A program made the translations under genes and the position numbers. A stretch of DNA of 64,000 bases, from NCBI GenBank assembly GCA_031291235.1, contig JARLJL010000024.1, positions 1-64,000 of the forward strand, in the 5' to 3' direction. Under the pieces are notes generated by a model. It did not search any database, had not been told where the DNA came from, and saw only the letters and a list, made by a program, of their open reading frames with translations. This DNA is from Sulfuriferula sp. (lineage in GTDB: Bacteria; Pseudomonadota; Gammaproteobacteria; Burkholderiales; Sulfuriferulaceae). Positions within the stretch are counted from its first letter, which is position 1, and each line of letters begins with the position of its first letter. Shown piece after piece: positions 20,994-31,178 of the stretch.

Positions 20994-21022
20994 AGCAATA
21001 CAGCCCTAACATCAGATGCTCC

Positions 21023-21469
21023 ATGCCTTATAAAACGCCGGAATCCGTTCTAGTCGTCATTCACACTCCCGATCTTCAGGTATTATTACTGGAACGAGCC
21101 GACCGTCCGGGCTGGTGGCAATCTGTTACCGGCAGTCTTGAGGCCGGCGAAACTCTACTGCAAACCGCCATACGCGAAACCATGGAAGAAACGGGTATTG
21201 ATGCGCGGCAATATCGACTACAGGACTGGGGTTACAGCACGCAATATGAAATATACGACTGTTTCCGTCACCGCTACGCGCCCGGTGTAACGCATAATAC
21301 CGAACATGTATTCGGCTTGCTGGTTGCCGATCAAATCGCTGTCACACTCGCGCCGCGCGAGCATCTGCGTTATATTTGGCTGCCGGCACAAGCTGCTGCT
21401 GACAAATGCTTTTCACCGAGCAATCGGGCAGCCATCAACTTACTGACAGGGGGATTGCATCATGATTAG
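21023..21469 (+). CDS. nudB: dihydroneopterin triphosphate diphosphatase (Nudix)
   Basis: NudB removes pyrophosphate from dihydroneopterin triphosphate in folate synthesis. The 148-residue protein has a perfect Nudix box: G, then E seven residues in, ending RETMEETGI (residues about 37-59). YKTPESVLVVI and LERADRPGWWQSVTGSLE match NudB rather than other Nudix enzymes. The frame is open far upstream across sixA, but the ATG at 21023 gives the family length. It overlaps the next gene by eight bases. Confidence 0.88.
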   Translation: MPYKTPESVLVVIHTPDLQVLLLERADRPGWWQSVTGSLEAGETLLQTAIRETMEETGIDARQYRLQDWGYSTQYEIYDCFRHRYAPGVTHNTEHVFGLLVADQIAVTLAPREHLRYIWLPAQAAADKCFSPSNRAAINLLTGGLHHD

Positions 21470-21809
21470 TATAACAACCGAGAATAATATCGTCCGTGCT
21501 GCCGTGCTCGCCGAATTCACCATCGCCGACTTTCATGAATTTGAAGAAAACATACTCTACGGTTTCAAATTTCAGGGCACAATGAATCTGCTGATAGACT
21601 TGCGCGACATGTTGGACTTCACCATTGATGTTGCCTGGGAAGAATTGCGCTTCAGTCGCGAACATGCCAATGATTTCGGCAAGATCGCCATCATTACTTC
21701 CAGCCAGTGGTTAAGCTGGAGCGCCTGGCTAAACAGGCTATTTGTGGAAGCGGATATCCAGGTATTCGACACGCCTGAATCTGCTGAGGTCTGGCTAAAA
21801 CAAGACTGA
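21462..21809 (+). CDS. STAS/SpoIIAA-like domain protein
   Basis: The 115-residue protein resembles the SpoIIAA-like (STAS fold) family: alternating strands and helices, a central LLIDLRDMLDFTID segment and GKIAIITSSQWLSWSAWLNRLF. Members bind lipids or partner proteins and their function is mostly unknown. It overlaps nudB by eight bases and is probably co-translated. No kinase or sigma-factor partner is nearby. Confidence 0.65.
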   Translation: MISITTENNIVRAAVLAEFTIADFHEFEENILYGFKFQGTMNLLIDLRDMLDFTIDVAWEELRFSREHANDFGKIAIITSSQWLSWSAWLNRLFVEADIQVFDTPESAEVWLKQD

Positions 21810-21813
21810 ACAG

Positions 21814-21835
21814 CGCCCCCGCCATCACGGGGGCG
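21814..21835. terminator. GC-rich hairpin between convergent STAS gene and glgP
   Basis: A perfect 8-base stem (CGCCCCCG / CGGGGGCG) with a six-base loop lies between convergent genes. There is no T-run on either strand, so it may stall polymerase or protect 3' ends rather than act as a classical terminator. Confidence 0.5.
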
Positions 21836-21849
21836 ACGCATGCAGACGC

Positions 21850-24345
21850 TCAGGCAGCGATCGACTGGGTCAATTTCCAAATATCGCGGTTATATTCCAG
21901 CATAGTGCGGTCTGTGGAAAAGAAGCCGCTGCTCGCGGTATTCATGATGCTCATCTGCGTCCATTTTTCCGTATCCTGCCATGCATGCGACACTGATTCC
22001 TGCGCATCCACGTAGCTGCGGAAATCGGCTGCAGTCATCCACGGATCGGATGGGCTCAACATCGCATCGAGAATATGATCGAAGATACCCGGCTCGGACG
22101 GATTGAAATGTCCGCAACGGATCAGTTCAACAACATCGCGCAAATCCTGATCCTGCTCCACATATTCCCAGGGACGATAATCGTGCCGTAATGCCTCTAC
22201 CTGCTCGGCATGCAAACCGAACAGGAAGAAATTGTCCGCACCTACCGCATCCATGATTTCAATATTTGCGCCGTCATAAGTACCGATGGTCAACGCTCCG
22301 TTCATCATGAATTTCATGTTCCCGGTACCTGAAGCCTCTTTGCCGGCAGTGGAAATCTGCTCGGACAAATCCGTTGCGGGGGCAATAATTTCCATGGCGG
22401 ATACCCGATAATTGGGGATAAACGCCACTTTCAAACGGCCATCCACATCCGGGTCATTATTGACGAAATCGGCTACGCTATTAATCAGCTTGATGATAGA
22501 TTTGGCCATGTAATAGCCCGGCGCCGCCTTGCCGCCGATCAATACGCAACGATTCACCCAGTTATCCAGGCGACCATGCTTAATTCGCAAATACAAATGT
22601 ACGACGTGCAATATATTAAGCAGCTGCCGCTTGTATTCGTGTATGCGTTTCACTTGCACATCGAACAAGGCATCGGGATTGAAATCCACATGACACTCGG
22701 TTTTGACCAGCGCTGCCAAACGCTGTTTATTTGCCAGTTTCACGGCACGCCAGCGGGCGTGAAACGCCTTGTTTTCGATGGCCACAAGCGGCTTCAGACG
22801 CTCGATCTGGCCCAAATCCGCAATCCAGCCGTCCCCAATATGCTCGCTGATCAACGCTGTCATGCCCGGGTTAGCATGGGCAATCCAGCGCCGCGGAGTG
22901 ACGCCGTTGGTTTTGTTGTTGAATTTTTCCGGCCACAACTGGTAAAAATCATGGAACAATCCATCGCGCAACAATTGCGAATGCAGCGCCGCAACGCCAT
23001 TAACCGAAAAACTGCCGACAATCGCCAGCCATGCCATACGCACATGACGTACCGGGCCCTCTTCAATAATCGACATACGACGCTGGCGTTCTGTATCCCC
23101 TGGCCATTTCATCGATACCGAGCGCAAAAAATGCGCATTGATTTCATAGATAATTTCCAGCAAACGCGGCAACAGCCGTTCGAACAGGCTTACCGGCCAT
23201 TTTTCCAGTGCTTCGGGTAACAGCGTATGATTGGTATAGGCCATGCACTGCGAGGTAATGGCCCAGGCGTCGTCCCAGCTGACCCCCTTTTCATCCAGCA
23301 ATATCCGCATCAGTTCGACAACTGCAATCGTCGGATGGGTATCATTCATCTGAAACACATTCTCGGCTGCGAAATGATGGTAATCGAACTCACCATGCCT
23401 GATCCATATCCGCATGGCATCCTTGATACTGGCCGAGGCCAGGAAATACTGCTGGCGCAAACGCAATTCCTTGCCGTTTTCGCTACTGTCATTCGGGTAC
23501 AGCACCATGGAAATATGTTCAGCCTGATTCTTGGCATGCACGGCCTCGGTATAGCTGCCGGCATTGAATTCGGCCAGATTGAATTCATCGGTTGCCGCCG
23601 CCTTCCATAACCGCAGCGTATTTACCGTCTGATTGCGATAGCCGGAAATAGGCATATCGAATGGTATGGCCAGAATATCGTTGGTGCCGACCCAACGTGC
23701 ACGCGGCTTGCCATCCTGATCGTGATAGTGCTCGGTATACCCGCCGAACTGTATGCGCTGCGAATACTCTATGCGCTCGATTTCCCACGGATTGCCGTTT
23801 TGTAGCCAATGGTCGGTGGCTTCCTTTTGATAACCGTTTTCAATATATTGCCGGAACATGCCGTATTCATAACGTATGCCGTATCCGATGACCGGCAAGC
23901 GCAGGCTGGCGCAGCTATCCATGAAACATGCCGCGAGCCGCCCCAGACCACCGTTACCCAGGCCTGCATCGGGTTCTTCCTCAATCACTTCTTCCAGATT
24001 CTGACTGTAATCCAGCATCGCCTGATCGGTAGCGCTCTTGATGCCCATATTCAGCAAGTGATTGCCCAGCGCACGTCCGATCAGGAATTCCAGCGACATA
24101 TAATGGGCGCGACGTGTACCAGGCTCCAGCTGCGTATTCCAGGTATGCCGCCAGTCCACCATTAATCGGTCGCGAACGGTATAGGACAGCGCCTCGTAAA
24201 TGTAATTGGGCGCACATCCCTGAAACCGCCCCAGATGATAGGACAAGTAATGCTTGAAGCTACGCCCTAATGCGACAGCGTCGCAATCCAGCGGCTCCAG
24301 ATTGAACGGACGGTAAAAATAGGGGGTATATGGCTTGTTCATCAT
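21850..24345 (-). CDS. glgP: glycogen phosphorylase
   Basis: GlgP releases glucose-1-phosphate from glycogen chain ends using pyridoxal phosphate. The 831-residue protein has LGNGGLGRLAACFMDS near the N-terminus and the cofactor segment EASGTGNMKFMMNGALTIGT with the Schiff-base lysine. The length is normal. It is the last gene of the glycogen operon; its ATG directly follows the glgA TGA, indicating coupling. Confidence 0.97.
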   Translation of the reverse strand: MMNKPYTPYFYRPFNLEPLDCDAVALGRSFKHYLSYHLGRFQGCAPNYIYEALSYTVRDRLMVDWRHTWNTQLEPGTRRAHYMSLEFLIGRALGNHLLNMGIKSATDQAMLDYSQNLEEVIEEEPDAGLGNGGLGRLAACFMDSCASLRLPVIGYGIRYEYGMFRQYIENGYQKEATDHWLQNGNPWEIERIEYSQRIQFGGYTEHYHDQDGKPRARWVGTNDILAIPFDMPISGYRNQTVNTLRLWKAAATDEFNLAEFNAGSYTEAVHAKNQAEHISMVLYPNDSSENGKELRLRQQYFLASASIKDAMRIWIRHGEFDYHHFAAENVFQMNDTHPTIAVVELMRILLDEKGVSWDDAWAITSQCMAYTNHTLLPEALEKWPVSLFERLLPRLLEIIYEINAHFLRSVSMKWPGDTERQRRMSIIEEGPVRHVRMAWLAIVGSFSVNGVAALHSQLLRDGLFHDFYQLWPEKFNNKTNGVTPRRWIAHANPGMTALISEHIGDGWIADLGQIERLKPLVAIENKAFHARWRAVKLANKQRLAALVKTECHVDFNPDALFDVQVKRIHEYKRQLLNILHVVHLYLRIKHGRLDNWVNRCVLIGGKAAPGYYMAKSIIKLINSVADFVNNDPDVDGRLKVAFIPNYRVSAMEIIAPATDLSEQISTAGKEASGTGNMKFMMNGALTIGTYDGANIEIMDAVGADNFFLFGLHAEQVEALRHDYRPWEYVEQDQDLRDVVELIRCGHFNPSEPGIFDHILDAMLSPSDPWMTAADFRSYVDAQESVSHAWQDTEKWTQMSIMNTASSGFFSTDRTMLEYNRDIWKLTQSIAA

Positions 24346-25836
24346 TCATCTCTCTCGATTATTGGATGTCGCTCTATACAATGCCAGATAAGACTGGGCG
24401 CTATGCTCCCAGCTAAAAGTCTGTTTCATGCCTGTACGCAACAACGCCTGCCATAATCTGGGCTGGGCGTAGCATGCGATGGCGCGTTCAATTGTGTCGA
24501 TCAGCGTTGCCGCATCGAATTCGCCAAATACAAAACCATTTGCAATACCCTGCAACTGATGCTCGCTGTTCGCGTCGATTACTGTATCGGCCAGCCCTCC
24601 CGTACGATAGACCACCGGCGGAGTACCATAACGCAAACTGTACATCTGGTTCAGTCCGCACGGTTCGAACCGCGAGGGCATCAGGAACATATCCGCACCG
24701 GCTTCCACCAGATGAGCCAGCGACTCATCGTAGCCGATAAATACGCCTATCCGATCCGGATACTCGACCGCAAAATCGCGCAGACCGCTCTCATATTTAC
24801 TTTCACCATTGCCGATAATGATAAATCTCGCATCGGTATGCGATAACAGGTGGGGCAATGCCGCCAATACCAGATCCAGACCTTTTTGCTCTACCAGCCG
24901 GCTCACCATGCCCAGCAACGGTGCCTGCATCGCCGTATCGTCGGTATCCATGCCGAAACGATTCAACAATGCCTGCTTGTTCAGCGCCTTGCCTGGCTGA
25001 CGACGATTTGCGGAATAATGAGCAGACAAATAAACATCAGTCGCCGGATCCCAGACTTCTTCGTCTATCCCGTTAAGGATGCCGTGTAATTTATGCCGGG
25101 CCACCTGCAATACGCCATGCAAACCGTAACCGAATTCCGGCGTACAGATTTCCCGCGCATAAGTCGGGCTCACTGTCGTCACCTCATCCGCATAAACGAT
25201 ACCCGCCTTCAACATGGAAAAACCACCGTAAAACTCGACGCCTTCATGCGTCCACCAATGGCGCGGCAGTGCCAGGCGATTAAAATCCACCATGCTGAAA
25301 TGACCGCCATACGCCATGTTATGGATGGTAAAAATACATTTTGGCGAATGCGGCTGCTCCTTAAGCAACGCCGGCACCAGTCCGGTCTGCCAATCATTGG
25401 CATGCACTACATCCGCCCGCCAGTTAATACCTAGCACGTCGCGTGCCAGCTCTGTTATTGCCCGTGCAAATACGGTGAAACGCTCAGCATTATCAATCCA
25501 GTCCTGACCATCCGGTTGCAGATAGGGATTACCCGGACGATCGAATAAGACCTGGCAGTCCACCAGCCAGAGCGGAAATTCAAATTCGGCGTGATGCACT
25601 TCCAGAATGCGCACCGAATGTGTGCGCTTTGCGCCGCGCACATCAATCCAGCCCAATATGCGTATATTTTCGACCTGCGCCAATACTGTCCGATAGGCCG
25701 GCAATACCACGCGCACATCGGCACCGGCCCGATACAATGCATGCGGCAAGCTATAGCCTACATCACCCAACCCGCCGGTTTTCACCAATGGATAAACCTC
25801 GCTTGCAGCAAACAGCACCCGCGTTGTCACACTCAT
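24346..25836 (-). CDS. glgA: glycogen synthase (ADP-glucose)
   Basis: GlgA (GT5 family) extends alpha-1,4-glucan chains from ADP-glucose. The 496-residue protein carries [14 protein letters not shown] (donor-binding loop), [22 protein letters not shown] and [22 protein letters not shown] near the catalytic site. It lies three bases after glgB and zero bases before glgP. The ADP-glucose donor is made by GlgC in the same operon. Confidence 0.97.
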   Translation of the reverse strand: MSVTTRVLFAASEVYPLVKTGGLGDVGYSLPHALYRAGADVRVVLPAYRTVLAQVENIRILGWIDVRGAKRTHSVRILEVHHAEFEFPLWLVDCQVLFDRPGNPYLQPDGQDWIDNAERFTVFARAITELARDVLGINWRADVVHANDWQTGLVPALLKEQPHSPKCIFTIHNMAYGGHFSMVDFNRLALPRHWWTHEGVEFYGGFSMLKAGIVYADEVTTVSPTYAREICTPEFGYGLHGVLQVARHKLHGILNGIDEEVWDPATDVYLSAHYSANRRQPGKALNKQALLNRFGMDTDDTAMQAPLLGMVSRLVEQKGLDLVLAALPHLLSHTDARFIIIGNGESKYESGLRDFAVEYPDRIGVFIGYDESLAHLVEAGADMFLMPSRFEPCGLNQMYSLRYGTPPVVYRTGGLADTVIDANSEHQLQGIANGFVFGEFDAATLIDTIERAIACYAQPRLWQALLRTGMKQTFSWEHSAQSYLALYRATSNNRER

Positions 25837-25839
25837 GTT

Positions 25840-27999
25840 CTATTCCGTTTTCAATTTCAGATACACTGCCGCCAATGGCGGCAAAGTCAACACCAACGAC
25901 TGAGCAAAACCCATCCACGGCACCGGTTCGCTATGCAACTCGCCGGCATTGCCTGTATTACTGCCGCCGTAATAAGCCGAATCGGTATTCAGTATTTCCA
26001 TATAAGCGCCGCCTTGCGGTACGCCGATACGATAGGCATGACGCGGCACCGGCGTAAAATTGAGCAATACGACAAGTTGCCCGGTATCGCTCTTGCGCAT
26101 CAGACTTAACACCGACTGATCGCTATCATGACAATCTATCCATGCAAACCCGCGGTTATCGAAATCGTATTGATACATCGCCGGCTGGGTCCGATATAGC
26201 CGATTCAGGTCCTGCACCAGGCGATGCACCCCGTCGTGGACAGGAAATTGGTACAGACTCCAATCCAGCTCGCCCTTGTCGCTCCATTCATTCCACTGCC
26301 CGAATTCGCAACCCATAAACAACAGCTTCTTGCCGGGATGCGCATATTGCCATGCGTAAAACAAACGCAGATTGGCAAATTTCTGCCAGTAATCGCCCGG
26401 CATCTTGTCGAGCATACTGCCCTTGAGATGGACCACTTCATCATGCGACAAAGGCAGCACGAAGTTTTCCGTATAAGCATAAATCTGGCTGAACGTAAGC
26501 TGGTCGTGATGGTATTTGCGGTGCACCGGATCCTGCTCGATATAAGCCAGGTTGTCGTTCATCCAGCCCATATTCCATTTCATGGAAAAACCGAGACCAC
26601 CCAATTCGACGGGGCGGGACACCATAGGCCACGCAGTGGACTCTTCGGCGATGGTCAACACGCCCGAGAACAGCCCATGCACTACGCTATTGAGCTCGCG
26701 CAAGAAGGCAATAGCCTCAAGATTCTCGCGTCCGCCATATTGATTGGGGATCCATTCGCCTTCCTTGCGCGAATAATCCAGGTAGATCATGGATGCGACG
26801 GCATCTACCCGCAAGCCGTCGATATGAAACTCATCCAACCAGTACAAGGCGTTGGCAACCAGAAAATTCCTGACCTCATTACGCCCGTAATCGAATATCA
26901 GCGTGCCCCAGTCCTGATGCTCTCCGCGCCGCGGGTCAGCGTGTTCATACAACGGTTCGCCGATAAATCGTGCAAGCCCGAAATCATCCTTGGGAAAATG
27001 CGCCGGCACCCAATCCAGTACCACCCCCAGATTCGCCCGATGACAAGCGTCGACGAATGCACGCAAATCGTCCGGGGAGCCATAACGGGCGGTCGGCGCA
27101 AAATAGCCGGATACCTGATATCCCCACGACTCATCCAGCGGATGTTCTGCAATCGGCAGCAATTCGATATGCGTATAACCCAGATCGCATACATAAGGAA
27201 TCAATTTCTCGGCCAAATCCGCCCAGCTGTAAAAACTGCCGTCTGCATGGCGTCGCCAGGATCCTACATGCAATTCATACACACTGACCGGCTGGTGTTG
27301 CCAGTCGAAGCGTGCTCGCTGAGCCAGCCAATCGGCGTCCTGCCAGACATGCCGGGTAACGGCCGGTATGCATGACGCAGTTTCCGGACGTATGAATGCC
27401 TGCTGCGCATAGGGATCGGCCTTGATGGCTATTTGCCCATGCTGGCCGAGAATTTCATATTTATACGCCAGTCCGGCTGACAGACCGGGAACAAACAACT
27501 CCCATACGCCGCTCTCGCCGCGCGATCGCATCGGATTCGTGCGCCCATCCCAGCGATTGAAATCCCCGACGACGCTGACTCGCTGCACCCCCGGCGCCCA
27601 TACCGCAAACCGGCATCCCGCCACGCCGTCTATCGTGCACAAGTGCGAACCCAGTATCTGCCATGCATGATGATGCCGACCAGCTGCCAGTAAATACAAA
27701 TCCAGCTCGCCGATTTGCGGCGCAAACGTATACGGACTGACACACTCGTGCCAGCTGCCGTCGATCTTGCTCTGCCAGCGCAACAACGGATGCTGCTGCC
27801 CTTTGTCGGCTACACGCAATTCGAACAAATCGCTGCCTTCCAGCCGTGCCGGCATAGCGCCATCAGCCAGCTCTATTTTTTCGGCAGCAGGCATGAATAA
27901 CCTGAACACCCAGCCGCCTTTGGGCTGCAAATGCCAGCCCAATACGCTAAAAGGATCGTGGTGAGTACCTTGTTGGACGCATTGCAAGACTTTAATCAT
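25840..27999 (-). CDS. glgB: 1,4-alpha-glucan branching enzyme
   Basis: GlgB (GH13) makes alpha-1,6 branches in glycogen. The 719-residue protein has two N-terminal carbohydrate-binding modules (about 1-210), then the catalytic barrel: LPIAEHPLDESWGYQVSGYF, GLRVDAVASMIYLDYSR with the nucleophile Asp, TIAEESTAWP with the acid/base Glu and LPLSHDEVVHLKGSM. It is of the long two-CBM type like E. coli GlgB. The start is the ATG at 27999, four bases after malQ. Confidence 0.97.
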   Translation of the reverse strand: MIKVLQCVQQGTHHDPFSVLGWHLQPKGGWVFRLFMPAAEKIELADGAMPARLEGSDLFELRVADKGQQHPLLRWQSKIDGSWHECVSPYTFAPQIGELDLYLLAAGRHHHAWQILGSHLCTIDGVAGCRFAVWAPGVQRVSVVGDFNRWDGRTNPMRSRGESGVWELFVPGLSAGLAYKYEILGQHGQIAIKADPYAQQAFIRPETASCIPAVTRHVWQDADWLAQRARFDWQHQPVSVYELHVGSWRRHADGSFYSWADLAEKLIPYVCDLGYTHIELLPIAEHPLDESWGYQVSGYFAPTARYGSPDDLRAFVDACHRANLGVVLDWVPAHFPKDDFGLARFIGEPLYEHADPRRGEHQDWGTLIFDYGRNEVRNFLVANALYWLDEFHIDGLRVDAVASMIYLDYSRKEGEWIPNQYGGRENLEAIAFLRELNSVVHGLFSGVLTIAEESTAWPMVSRPVELGGLGFSMKWNMGWMNDNLAYIEQDPVHRKYHHDQLTFSQIYAYTENFVLPLSHDEVVHLKGSMLDKMPGDYWQKFANLRLFYAWQYAHPGKKLLFMGCEFGQWNEWSDKGELDWSLYQFPVHDGVHRLVQDLNRLYRTQPAMYQYDFDNRGFAWIDCHDSDQSVLSLMRKSDTGQLVVLLNFTPVPRHAYRIGVPQGGAYMEILNTDSAYYGGSNTGNAGELHSEPVPWMGFAQSLVLTLPPLAAVYLKLKTE

Positions 28000-28002
28000 T
28001 AT

Positions 28003-29361
28003 TTATTTAAGACGCTTGGTTTGTTGTAATTGATGATGCAAGCCTGATGCCAGATCGTCCGGTATATCTTGCCACTGGAACTGCCATAACCAGTTACCCT
28101 CTGTCGTGCCCGGCGTATTCATGCGCGCCTGACTGCCCAGCCCAAGCAAATCCTGCAAAGGAATAACAGCCAGATTTGCGCGGCTGGCCAATACGGTATG
28201 TATCATGGCTGCATTCACTTGCGTTGCATCGGTCACCTTCAATATCGCCAGCACCTCAGCTTGTTGCCCGGCATCGAGACTTGCGAACCAGCCATTCACG
28301 GTATCATTATCGTGCGTACCTGTGTAATAAACCCTATCCACCGTCACATTTTGCGGTTTATGCGGATTATCCTCAAACGCATCGAACGCGAACTGCAAAA
28401 CGCTCATGCCCGGCAACTTGAATTTCAGCCGCAAGGCTTCCACATCGGGCGTGATCACACCGAGATCCTCGGCGACCAGCGGCACGGCCCCCATCTCCTG
28501 CTGTATGCACTGCAACAACGCTTCGCCCGGCACATCCTGCCAATAACCTTCCATCGCCGTCGGGCACGCTACCGGTATCATCCATGACGCAGCCAGACCG
28601 CGAAAATGGTCTATTCGTACCAGGTCAAAAAATTCGAAGTGATACCGCAAACGCTCACGCCACCAGATAAAATCCGATTGGCGCATATACTCCCAGTTAT
28701 ATTGCGGGTTGCCCCAACGCTGCCCGGTATCCGAAAAATAATCCGGCGGAACACCCGCCACCAGCGTCGGCTGTCCGGCCTCGTCCAGCAGGAAACAATC
28801 CGGATTAGCCCAAACGTCGGCACTGTCGTGCGCCACAAAAATCGGCATATCCCCAAACAATCTGATGCCCCGCGCCTTGGCCGACTGCCGCAAGGTTTGC
28901 CAATAAGCATGCAACTGATATTGCTGCTGCACATGCATGTCTATTTCCGCCTGATGCTGTTCCCTGAAATTCTGCAACGCAACCGGATCGCGCGTCCTCA
29001 ATAACTCCGGCCATTCCACCCATGGAGCGCAATCATGGTGATGTTTCAGCACCATGAACAGCGCATAGTTATCGATCCAGTGACGTTGCCGCTGATGCCA
29101 TGCAATAAAACCGGCATCCGTCGGCTGTACGCTGGGCAAGACTTCGGGAAACAATCTGTGATTGACCGCAAAAGCGGATGCGCACTGATAAGGGGATATC
29201 CCGCCCAGCGGGACGCCCAGCGGCAGCATTTGCCACAGGCCGACGCCGGCCTGCGCCAGCAGATCCAACCAGCGTTGCGCATCATCGCCCAGCCGCCCTG
29301 AGGGCAAGGAGGTCGGATGCAACAACACACCAGCGCGCCGATGCTGCCCATGCGCGTTCAT
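28003..29361 (-). CDS. malQ: 4-alpha-glucanotransferase (amylomaltase)
   Basis: MalQ (GH77) disproportionates maltodextrins and probably recycles the short chains left by GlgP. The 452-residue protein is slightly shorter than many MalQ but has all blocks: GVLLHPTSLPS, LFGDMPIFVAHDSADVW, LVRIDHFRGL (nucleophile Asp), LVAEDLGVITPDV (acid/base Glu) and YTGTHDNDTVNGW. Its ATG overlaps the stop of the upstream GH57 gene by four bases. Confidence 0.94.
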   Translation of the reverse strand: MNAHGQHRRAGVLLHPTSLPSGRLGDDAQRWLDLLAQAGVGLWQMLPLGVPLGGISPYQCASAFAVNHRLFPEVLPSVQPTDAGFIAWHQRQRHWIDNYALFMVLKHHHDCAPWVEWPELLRTRDPVALQNFREQHQAEIDMHVQQQYQLHAYWQTLRQSAKARGIRLFGDMPIFVAHDSADVWANPDCFLLDEAGQPTLVAGVPPDYFSDTGQRWGNPQYNWEYMRQSDFIWWRERLRYHFEFFDLVRIDHFRGLAASWMIPVACPTAMEGYWQDVPGEALLQCIQQEMGAVPLVAEDLGVITPDVEALRLKFKLPGMSVLQFAFDAFEDNPHKPQNVTVDRVYYTGTHDNDTVNGWFASLDAGQQAEVLAILKVTDATQVNAAMIHTVLASRANLAVIPLQDLLGLGSQARMNTPGTTEGNWLWQFQWQDIPDDLASGLHHQLQQTKRLK

Positions 29362-31085
29362 TCTACGTTCCTGCGCATGGTGCCGGCATTCTCGGCATTA
29401 CCGCCGCCCTGCGACAACGGTATACCCAGATTCGACGGCGGCGGCGCCTCCAGCAACCGATACAATTCGCGCAATTGCTCACGATAAAGTTGCTCGAAGT
29501 CGCTGACGCTACCTGCCGGATTGTAATCGCCGAACCACCAGAACCAGTCGGACCCCTCGCAGATCGCCAGCTGCTTGACTGCCAGCTGCAGCCGGGCCGG
29601 ATCCAGTTTATCGGTAGCCACCGCCTGATCGAATACCAGTTTGGCTGCGACCAGATAATCCCAGCCGCGGTTTTTATCGCTGGAGCCTATCCAGGTTGAG
29701 AACGAGCCGTATACCCAGCTCCCGGCGCAAATATGCGGCAGCGGTTTGGCCGGCAATGTCGCGGCGACATGGGCAAACGTGGTCGTATTAACCCGTGTCG
29801 TCTGCGACAAAGCATCGTACAATCCGTCGAGAAAGTGATGACCGTTGTCTGGGTAATATTCCCAGGCATTTTCACCATCGAGGATAACTGACACTACATA
29901 TTGACCGGCTTTATCGCCCAGATGAGTAGCGATATTATTCAGGTGCTGGACGAAATCCACGACTGCGTCGTCGGCATGCCAATCGCTGTATCTGAATCCG
30001 ATCAGATCGGAGAGTCCGTCGTCGCGAAAGAACATGCGGGTTTGATTATCGCCAAACTGACGCGGCGTAAACAGACCGCGCTTGCTGTCGATTTCCGCAT
30101 CATCGCCGCCGGACAGGCGACAGCTGTTGCGCCACACGCCTTCGCCCGAAGCTGTCCAGCGTATCCCGTATTCATTCAGCAACTGCACGGCATCTTCGCT
30201 GATACCGCCTTCGGCCAGCCATACCCCTTGGGGTTTATGTCCGAAGTAGTGCTCGAACACGGCCAGCCCCTGTTCTACATGCCAGCGGCTGCGTTCATCC
30301 CCATCTGGGTAATGCGCAGCCTGCGGCCGCGGCGCATCCGGCGTCGCACATAGCATATTGTCGAAGCTATGCATCAACGGAATAATGGGGTGGCCGTAAG
30401 GCGTCATCGACAACTCGACCTGACCACGTTCGGATAATGCCCGATAGCGTGGAATCAACTCGCGCAGACACTCGTGCATCACCGTCAGCAATGCGCGCCG
30501 GTGCGACTCGGTATAATTGGATCCCAGAGCAAACAGTCCCTGCACTGCGGTTTGCGAACGCAGGCTTTGCCCCAGCCAGGCCAGATGGTACCAAGTCAGC
30601 AGATCGAGAAAATACTGATCGTTCAGATAGCCCAGCGAGTATTCCATGGCATGACTGCCGAAGCCCACATCGTCGGTTGCGCCTATCATTTGCAACAGGC
30701 GGCTAAATGCAGGATAAGGATGTATCATGCGCGGCGCATGGCAACGTTGACAATCGTGAACGAGTTGCCAGCGGCCTTCCACGCTGGATGGAATCGGCTC
30801 TGCACCAGCCAGCAAATTCAGCATTCTGTCTTGCGTGGGCGTGCCGAACTCAAGAAACCGGCCGATTTGTTGCGCATAATCGTCCAGCTGTTCCAGCAGC
30901 ACCGGCGCAAAATTCACCACCGCCCGCATCTGCGGATAGCGTTCGAGATGCGCTGCCATATCGCTGTAATCCTTGATACCGTGCAAATAAACCCAGGGCA
31001 GCTGATATTCGCCAGCCAAGCCCTTACGATAATAAGGCTGATGCATATGCCAGCACAGCACCACGTTTAATCTGCTATCTATCAT
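29358..31085 (-). CDS. glycoside hydrolase family 57 protein (alpha-glucan acting)
   Basis: GH57 enzymes are retaining alpha-amylases, branching enzymes or glucanotransferases. The 575-residue protein starts NVVLCWHMHQPYYR (first GH57 region), then GVWLAEGGISEDAV, with the likely nucleophile Glu, and VILDGENAWEYYPDNG, with the likely acid/base Asp. The ATG at 31085 is preceded by GGAG at six bases; an in-frame TTG at 31091 is a weaker alternative. It sits between glgC and malQ, so it probably trims or remodels glycogen. Exact activity cannot be read from sequence. Confidence 0.88.
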   Translation of the reverse strand: MIDSRLNVVLCWHMHQPYYRKGLAGEYQLPWVYLHGIKDYSDMAAHLERYPQMRAVVNFAPVLLEQLDDYAQQIGRFLEFGTPTQDRMLNLLAGAEPIPSSVEGRWQLVHDCQRCHAPRMIHPYPAFSRLLQMIGATDDVGFGSHAMEYSLGYLNDQYFLDLLTWYHLAWLGQSLRSQTAVQGLFALGSNYTESHRRALLTVMHECLRELIPRYRALSERGQVELSMTPYGHPIIPLMHSFDNMLCATPDAPRPQAAHYPDGDERSRWHVEQGLAVFEHYFGHKPQGVWLAEGGISEDAVQLLNEYGIRWTASGEGVWRNSCRLSGGDDAEIDSKRGLFTPRQFGDNQTRMFFRDDGLSDLIGFRYSDWHADDAVVDFVQHLNNIATHLGDKAGQYVVSVILDGENAWEYYPDNGHHFLDGLYDALSQTTRVNTTTFAHVAATLPAKPLPHICAGSWVYGSFSTWIGSSDKNRGWDYLVAAKLVFDQAVATDKLDPARLQLAVKQLAICEGSDWFWWFGDYNPAGSVSDFEQLYREQLRELYRLLEAPPPSNLGIPLSQGGGNAENAGTMRRNVE

Positions 31086-31110
31086 GCCCAACTCCAGTTG
31101 ACCAGAAAAC

Positions 31111-31145
31111 TGCAGTCAGCCACGCACAGGACGAGGTTGACTGCA
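31111..31145 (-). promoter_or_regulatory. intercistronic hairpin between glgC and the GH57 gene
   Basis: TGCAGTCAGCC (31111-31121) and GGTTGACTGCA (31135-31145) pair over 11 bases with one non-Watson-Crick position and a 13-base loop. It lies in the 87-base gap, one of the wider gaps inside the glycogen operon. It has no T-run. It could cause partial termination or shield the upstream message; this is inference. Confidence 0.5.
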
Positions 31146-31178
31146 TGACACCAACAACTTGAACGACCCCGCGTCGCG

